Positions 8,678-15,057 of a DNA stretch of 15,057 nucleotides are shown here, one piece after another. The position numbers and the translations under genes were made by a program. Within the stretch, counting starts at the first letter, position 1. Each line of letters opens with the position of its first letter. The notes under the pieces were generated by a model, which saw nothing but the letters and a program-made list of their open reading frames with translations, ran no database searches and was not told the origin of the DNA. Source of the stretch: Planctomycetaceae bacterium (GTDB lineage: Bacteria; Planctomycetota; UBA1135; GCA-002686595); contig JABWBL010000025.1 of NCBI GenBank assembly GCA_013360535.1, forward strand, positions 1-15,057, in the 5' to 3' direction.

Positions 8678-9976
8678 TCAGCGTTTCGACTCGTTGAGCA
8701 CGACGAACACGGCGTGGTACTGCTTCGGCTCGAACGTGATCGCGGCGAGCGAGATTTCCGCCATCGCTCGTCGACGCGCGCCATCCCGGAAGCGCGGTGC
8801 GAACTCGCGTTCGAGCGCCTTGCGCCGCAACTTGGCCTCCTCCTCGGGCAGGTCCTTGACGGCAGCGTCGATCTCGGCGCGCAGCGCGGCCGTCGCTTCC
8901 TTCGCGGCATCGCGCCGGTTCCGCTGCGTGAGGTACTGCTCCTTCTCCGCAACCGAGAGCTCGCGTTCGGGCAGGTTCAGGTTCGTCGAGCCGCCGACGA
9001 GCAGGTCGAGATCGCCGTCGCCGTCGAGATCGCAGAGATCGGGATAGAGGCCGTGGCTGGGCCGTGAGACGTCGGTGAGCGGAGCGCTCGCCGGCGCGAG
9101 CAGCACGAACGGCGCATCGAAGTCGGGTGCACCGACCTTGCCGATGTTGCGGTAGACGTAGACCGCGCCGTCGTCCCCGTGACCGACGCTTCCGACGAGC
9201 AGGTCGAACAGGCCGTCACCGTCCCACTGCACCACGCGCACCGTCGCGACGTTGCCGGGGACCACGAGCGGCTGGCCCGCGTGGCGAATCGGCACGTTGA
9301 ACGTCGAGAGGCGCGGCTCCTTCGCCGTGCCTTCGTTGGTTCGCAGGTAGATGCGGCCCGCACTGTAGTCGCCGAGCAGCACATCGAGATCGCCGTCCGC
9401 GTCCCAGTCGACGGCGAACACGGAAGTGCCTTGTCCTTCGGGCGGCTTCTGGCCGGGCTCATTCCACTTCGTCGCGGTGGTCCAGTGCCCTTCGTCGTGG
9501 TCCCAGTACATGTTGAGACCCAGCCGCTCCCCCTTGCTGTCGCGCAGGTACTCGGGAGCCCCGAAGCCCTTCGCGCTCCCACGCGCGATGTACGGCGCGC
9601 CGCCGAACGATCCGGCGAGCAGGTCGAGCTGGCCATCGGCGTCGAAGTCCACGAACTGTGGACTCATGCCGATGCATCACCAGTTGTTGAAGACGAGCTC
9701 CGTGCCGTCGCTCGCGAGGAGCGGCTCTTCCGGACCGAAACGAGGCGGCCCTTCGCCCGCGAGCCGCTTCGAGACGGTGACCGCGCCGTACAGGTCGCCG
9801 AGCACCAGATCCGCGAGCCCGTCACCGTCGACGTCCTGCATCACGGGCGACGGATAGCGCCGTCCGATGCCGGCGAGCAACGCTCCGGCCTGAACCCGCT
9901 CCGGCGTGCCGAAGACTGGGGTCGGTTGCTGCGCGAGCGAAGCGGCGAGAACGAATCCGAGCGTGCCGAAGAGCAT
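8678..9976 (-). CDS. Secreted FG-GAP/VCBS repeat protein with in-frame TGA: candidate selenoprotein (Sec100)
   Basis: 432 residues if the TGA at 9679-9677 is read as selenocysteine. The start at 9976 has a perfect AAGGAGG 6 bases upstream and gives a signal peptide (MLFGTLGFVLAASLAQQ). FG-GAP/VCBS calcium-loop motifs occur on both sides of the TGA in the same frame: DVDGDGLADLVLGD (~49), then VDFDADGQLDLLAGS (~109), VDWDADGDLDVLLGD (~189), QWDGDGLFDLLVGS (~250) and DLDGDGDLDLLVGG (~316). The protein is thus continuous in similarity across the stop. After about residue 335 it becomes charged and helical (EKEQYLTQRN..., EEEAKLRRKALERE). The local sequence is NNW-Sec-CIGMSPQF, a Sec-Cys pair that could form a redox selenenylsulfide. 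A SECIS-like stem-loop follows immediately. Alternatives are a nonsense mutation or a truncated 99-residue product with a second start at 9667. Function unknown; the family is usually exported. Confidence 0.75.
9634..9679 (-). promoter_or_regulatory. Bacterial SECIS-like element directly after the in-frame TGA
   Basis: In the mRNA (minus strand) TGA is at 9679-9677. Two bases later CAUCGGC (9674-9668) pairs with GCCGAUG (9640-9634). After a small internal loop (AU / CGAC), GAGUCCAC (9665-9658) pairs with GUGGACUU (9652-9645): seven Watson-Crick pairs and one G-U. The apical loop is AGUUC, with G as its second base, and begins 19 bases after the TGA. Established bacterial SECIS models require an upper stem, a short loop with a G in the first two positions, and a loop about 16-37 bases from the UGA; all are met. 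No pairing score was computed. Confidence 0.68.
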
Positions 9977-9982
9977 CACGGT

Positions 9983-9989
9983 CCTCCTT
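9983..9989 (-). promoter_or_regulatory. Perfect Shine-Dalgarno fixing the start at 9976
   Basis: AAGGAGG on the minus strand, 6 bases before the ATG at 9976. It is the strongest ribosome site in the window. It shows that the segment upstream of the in-frame TGA is a real gene start, so the frame beginning at 9667 is not the full gene. Confidence 0.85.
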
Positions 9990-10028
9990 CTGGACGGCTG
10001 CCGGCGCGGAAGTCGCGCGGGCGCGCCC

Positions 10029-10038
10029 ATCCTAGCTT
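10029..10038. promoter_or_regulatory. Overlapping divergent -10-like boxes
   Basis: In the 102-base gap between the divergent genes at 9976 and 10079, the string ATCCTAGCTT holds TAGCTT on the plus strand (10033-10038) and TAGGAT on the minus strand (10034-10029). Both fit the TAnnnT pattern of sigma-70 -10 boxes and share the central TA pair. Distances to the ATGs are about 40 and 53 bases. No clear -35 box is visible for either. CTAGCTT recurs before the gene at 11989, which supports a common promoter element. Confidence 0.4.
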
Positions 10039-10078
10039 CCGTTTGCGAGTACGCTGGGTCCCTGGACACCCCACACCG

Positions 10079-11938
10079 ATGCTTTCGCACCTCGCCGGAC
10101 TCTGCTGCACGTTCGCCCTCCTGGCCCCGCTCGCCGCTGCGCAGACGGAGCTGTATTTCTGCGAGTACCAGTTCGGCGGCGCCACGGTGCGCGCGATGGC
10201 GCTCGACGGCTCGAACCCGCGCACGTTGTTCACGCTGCCTTCCAACGAATGGCTGCCGGTCGGGCTCTCGGTCGAACCGACCACGCAGAAGCTCTACATC
10301 GCGGAAATGTCGGCGCCGGAGAACATCCTGCGCTGCAACCTCGACGGCAGTGCGCTGCAGTCGGTGGCCGCCGCGACGTCGAGCACCCGCGCGGTGCGTT
10401 TCGACGGTCTGGGCCGGATGTACTGGTCCGAGGGCAATCGGGTCTGGCGCGCGAACCTCGACGGTTCGGCGCCGCAGTTGCTGTTCACGGCCGGCGAGAG
10501 CTGGCCGATGAGCGCGATCGCGGTCGACGGCACGAACGGGCACGTGTATTTCGGCGCCGACGGTGACCTGCAGCGCATCAACCTCGACGGCTCGAATCGG
10601 GTCAAGCTCCTCGGTGGCACGAGCTCGGTGCGCGACGTCGAAGTCGACGTTGCCGCGGGCCACATCTACTGGCTCGACGTCGACACGATCAGCGGCTTCG
10701 TCGGGCGCGCGCGGCTCGACGGCAGCGAATTCACCGTGCTGTACGACGCGTCGCCGGCGGTGGTGCAGAGCTCCGGACTCATCGCGCTGCTCGTCGACCG
10801 CGTCGGGCGCAAGCTCTACATCGTCGACGACCTCGCCGACACGATCGTGCGCACGGAGCTCGATGGCTCGAGCGCGACCGTGATCTACTCGATGACGAGC
10901 GGCCCTTCGCCGTCGGGGCTGTGCCTGAGCGTGCCCAACCCGCCGCAGCCTGTGGCCGACTGCAACGGCAACGGCATCGCCGATGCGCTCGACCTCACGA
11001 ACGGCACGTCGCTCGACTGCAACGCCAACGGGTATCCCGACGAGTGCGAGCTGGCCGCGTGCCCGACGCAGCCCGTGCTGCTGGACCAGCCGTCGAACCC
11101 GAGCGTGCCGAGCCTGACCGTCGGCGGCCCCAATCCGAGCGTGCAGTTCGAGGTGCTCGCGCCGTTCGACGTGCCCGCGGGCGGCTGGGACGTGGGCGAG
11201 CTCGAACTCGACGGTTTCACGGCCAATTTCGGCCTCGGCGGCGGCTTCACGGTCACGCTCTTTCCCAACCTCGCCGGCATGCCGGACGAGAGCCAGCCGC
11301 TCGCGTCGGTCGTGATGAACCTGCGCTTCGACCCCGATCGCATCGCCTGGGTCAACGGCCGTCTCGATGTCGACCTGCCTGCGGGTCGCTACTGGCTGCG
11401 CCTGACAAGCAACGAGTTCGGCGTGTACCACAGTGGCGCGAACGTCAGCTCGACCGGGCTCGGGACGATCTCGCGCCGCGCCGATGGCACGTTGTTCGCG
11501 AACTCGCCGCTCGCGCTGCGGCTGATCGCGGGCGAGCCGCGCCCGCGCGCCTACTGCACTCCGAAGCTCTCCTCGAACCACTGCCTCGCCGCGCTGACGG
11601 CGAGTGGCACGCCCACGCCGAGCGGCAACTTCACGCTGCGCGCGACGCAGGTCGAAGGCCAGCGCTCCGGCCTCTTCTTCGTCGGTTTCAACGGCGCCGT
11701 CGCGGCTCCCTTCCAAGGCGGCACGCTGTGCGTCGTCCCGCCGCTGATGCGTTTCCCCGCGCAAACGAGCGGCGGAACGAGCGGCAGTTGCTCCGGCACG
11801 CTCGCCCAGTCGGTCGCTCCGCTCGTCGCGTCCTCGCCCGTCGGAACGTCGTTCTGGTCCCAGGCCTGGTTCCGCGACCCCAGCTCGCCGAGCTCGACCG
11901 GCCTCTCGAGCGCCCTCGAGTTCACCTCGCGCCCCTGA
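10079..11938 (+). CDS. Secreted YWTD (LDL-receptor class B-like) six-bladed propeller protein with calcium-type motif and C-terminal module
   Basis: 619 residues from the ATG at 10079, which gives a signal peptide (FALLAPLAAAQ, cleavage probably after AAA). The longer open frame upstream is antisense noise. Residues ~24-285 hold six repeats, each with a hydrophobic strand like YWSE, YFGA or YWLD and a conserved LDGS turn (MALDGS, CNLDGS, ANLDGS, INLDGS, ARLDGS, TELDGS). Six is the number that closes a YWTD beta-propeller. Residues ~293-324 form a DCNGNGIAD...DCNANGYPDECE motif, a calcium-loop type common in planctomycete exported proteins. Residues ~330-488 look like a beta-sandwich. From ~491 a Cys-containing C-terminal module (YCTPKLSS..., GGTLCV, ALEFTSRP) resembles one I associate with large secreted planctomycete proteins. 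No ribosome site is evident. Ligand and role are unknown; extracellular binding is the likely theme. Confidence 0.87.
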   Translation: MLSHLAGLCCTFALLAPLAAAQTELYFCEYQFGGATVRAMALDGSNPRTLFTLPSNEWLPVGLSVEPTTQKLYIAEMSAPENILRCNLDGSALQSVAAATSSTRAVRFDGLGRMYWSEGNRVWRANLDGSAPQLLFTAGESWPMSAIAVDGTNGHVYFGADGDLQRINLDGSNRVKLLGGTSSVRDVEVDVAAGHIYWLDVDTISGFVGRARLDGSEFTVLYDASPAVVQSSGLIALLVDRVGRKLYIVDDLADTIVRTELDGSSATVIYSMTSGPSPSGLCLSVPNPPQPVADCNGNGIADALDLTNGTSLDCNANGYPDECELAACPTQPVLLDQPSNPSVPSLTVGGPNPSVQFEVLAPFDVPAGGWDVGELELDGFTANFGLGGGFTVTLFPNLAGMPDESQPLASVVMNLRFDPDRIAWVNGRLDVDLPAGRYWLRLTSNEFGVYHSGANVSSTGLGTISRRADGTLFANSPLALRLIAGEPRPRAYCTPKLSSNHCLAALTASGTPTPSGNFTLRATQVEGQRSGLFFVGFNGAVAAPFQGGTLCVVPPLMRFPAQTSGGTSGSCSGTLAQSVAPLVASSPVGTSFWSQAWFRDPSSPSSTGLSSALEFTSRP

Positions 11939-11958
11939 CGCGCGCGCGACGTCGGCGC

Positions 11959-11964
11959 TAGCTT
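11959..11964 (+). promoter_or_regulatory. -10-like box before the small membrane protein gene
   Basis: TAGCTT in the context CTAGCTT, identical over seven bases to the box before 10079. It lies 25 bases before the ATG at 11989 in the 50-base gap, implying a short leader. No -35 box is recognisable. Confidence 0.35.
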
Positions 11965-11988
11965 GAGCACGCCTCTCAGGCTTTGTGC

Positions 11989-12609
11989 ATGACGGAGACG
12001 ACGGAAGCGGCGAAATCCGAAGCGGCGCGCTGGCGGCTGCTCCACCCGACGCTGGCGCTGGCGCGCGGCGCCGGACTGACCGTCGTGTGGCTCGCGATCG
12101 TGCCGGCGTTCGTCGAGCTCGGAATCCGCGGCGGTTGGCTGCTGCTGCCGATCGCGGTGATGCTGCTCGCCCTCGCCAACCTCGTCCTCGGGCTGTTCGA
12201 GAGCCTGTTGTGCATGTGGGTCGAGTGGCCGCGGCCGGCACTGTGGAGGTGCGACCGTCACGACGCGGGGCCGCCCGCGTTCTACGTGAGCGTGGCGGCG
12301 CTGCCCTTGCTCGTCATGGGGCTCTCGTGGAGCCTGCGCCTGCCCGATCGTGCGTTTCTCGCGCGCCACCGCGCCGAGCTCGAGCGCGCGGTCGAGACCG
12401 GCGAGCCCACCGAAACGTGGGAAGTCTGGAAGGAAGGGGAGTGCACGATCGTTCGCATCGGGTCGTGGGGGATCGACGGCTGTTTCCTGATCCACGACCC
12501 GCGGCCCGAACCGGAGCGCGGGAAGGCGGGCGAGCACGACTCGTTCCTGCAGTCCGCTGTCTCCGACATGGTTCGCGTCAAGGGCGACTGGTTCGTGCTC
12601 CGGACGTGA
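11989..12609 (+). CDS. Small membrane protein of unknown function, three predicted helices
   Basis: 206 residues from the ATG at 11989; a TTG six bases earlier is a less likely start. A short charged N-terminus (MTETTEAAKSEAARW) leads to three hydrophobic segments: about residues 25-45 (LTVVWLAIVPAFVELGI), 49-73 (WLLLPIAVMLLALANLVLGLF) and 95-115 (FYVSVAALPLLVMGLSWSL). The last ~90 residues are hydrophilic, beginning with a charged helix (RHRAELERAVETGE) and then strands with two cysteines (ECTIVRIGSWGIDGCFLI), ending DWFVLRT. I do not recognise the family. A weak AGG lies upstream. The antisense frames here are shadows; codon use in this frame and the ordered hydrophobic pattern support a real gene. 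Neighbours (a secreted propeller and isocitrate dehydrogenase) give no functional clue. Confidence 0.7.
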   Translation: MTETTEAAKSEAARWRLLHPTLALARGAGLTVVWLAIVPAFVELGIRGGWLLLPIAVMLLALANLVLGLFESLLCMWVEWPRPALWRCDRHDAGPPAFYVSVAALPLLVMGLSWSLRLPDRAFLARHRAELERAVETGEPTETWEVWKEGECTIVRIGSWGIDGCFLIHDPRPEPERGKAGEHDSFLQSAVSDMVRVKGDWFVLRT

Positions 12610-14940
<2,331 letters not shown>

Positions 14941-15057
14941 CTCTCTCGCGCGGCAACCAGAAATACCGAGATGGGATGAGAGGGGCCACCTGGCCAGGGC
15001 GCGGTCATAGGCTGACCGTGTGTACCGCACTCGAGGTGCAAACCCCTTACAGGTGAC
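14941..15057. other. Non-coding tail with three short inverted repeats
   Basis: After the icd stop there is no coding frame I can support. Three small inverted repeats follow one another: GGCCA-CC-TGGCC (14984-14995), CGGTCA-TAGGC-TGACCG (15002-15018) and GCAC-TCGAG-GTGC (15027-15039). None has a T-tract. They could be part of an icd terminator region or the start of a structured RNA cut by the window edge. I could not fold them into a tRNA cloverleaf with a proper T-loop. Confidence 0.3.

Noticed and set aside
9677..9679. Genome-wide reassignment of TGA to Trp or Gly
   Set aside because: Most genes in the window end in TGA at the expected family length, and Trp is encoded by TGG throughout, including the codon just before this TGA.
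9665..9690. Frameshift or assembly error splitting the FG-GAP gene
   Set aside because: Both parts are in the same frame; only a single TGA codon interrupts them. A point error in TGA is still possible but a frameshift is not needed.
9677..12241. An 854-codon minus-strand frame ending at the TGA at 9677
   Set aside because: Only its last 99 codons (from 9976) are real, as the N-terminus of the FG-GAP protein; the rest is antisense to the YWTD gene.
14941..15057. tRNA or tmRNA at the right edge
   Set aside because: Small stems are present, but no TTCRA-type T-loop, acceptor pairing or CCA-proximal pattern could be found on either strand.

Overview
The window is high-GC DNA that I read as a chromosomal segment of a planctomycete-like bacterium (Planctomycetota). 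The main clue is the secreted protein at 10079-11938. It carries a calcium-binding-type motif of the DCNGNG...DECE kind and a C-terminal module that I associate with large secreted proteins of this phylum. This assignment is inference from protein style, not from a marker gene.

Layout. Positions 1-7826 are a run of minus-strand genes. Read in transcription order they are: a one-gene pyruvate:ferredoxin oxidoreductase (nifJ type, 7826-4263); a dihydroorotate-dehydrogenase-like flavoprotein 13 bases behind it (4249-3254); a 206-base gap with a sigma-54-type promoter match and two inverted repeats; then a three-gene electron-transfer operon (3047-339) and the start of an unrelated lipoprotein gene (248-1, cut by the window edge). 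The operon encodes a tetraheme cytochrome c lipoprotein, a Tat-exported lipoprotein ferredoxin with four [4Fe-4S] sites, and an NrfD/DsrP-type quinone-interacting membrane subunit. It looks like the DsrJOP/NrfBCD/Hmc class of modules that move electrons between the quinone pool and the cell exterior, with no molybdenum catalytic subunit beside it. A strong GC hairpin separates the operon from the lipoprotein gene. Divergent from nifJ is a hemerythrin-domain gene (8045-8674), so a low-potential, oxygen-sensitive enzyme and a putative O2/diiron protein share one 218-base control region.

Positions 8678-14940 hold secreted and metabolic genes. The most unusual is the minus-strand FG-GAP/VCBS repeat protein at 9976-8678. 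Its frame is open from a signal peptide with a perfect Shine-Dalgarno to the end, except for one in-frame TGA (codon 100) followed directly by a Cys codon. Two bases after that TGA, a two-part stem-loop (7 bp + 8 bp, loop AGUUC) fits the bacterial SECIS model. I therefore call it a candidate selenoprotein with a Sec-Cys pair in a secreted beta-propeller-like protein. Divergent from it is a six-bladed YWTD propeller protein (10079-11938), then a small three-helix membrane protein of unknown function (11989-12609), and a monomeric NADP-dependent isocitrate dehydrogenase (12709-14940) whose substrate and NADP residues all match the known enzyme. The last 117 bases hold no gene I can support, only short inverted repeats.

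Together the metabolic genes point to ferredoxin-linked pyruvate oxidation or synthesis, TCA-cycle NADPH production and quinone/cytochrome electron transfer in an organism that also meets oxygen. No mobile element, CRISPR array, rRNA or convincing tRNA was seen.
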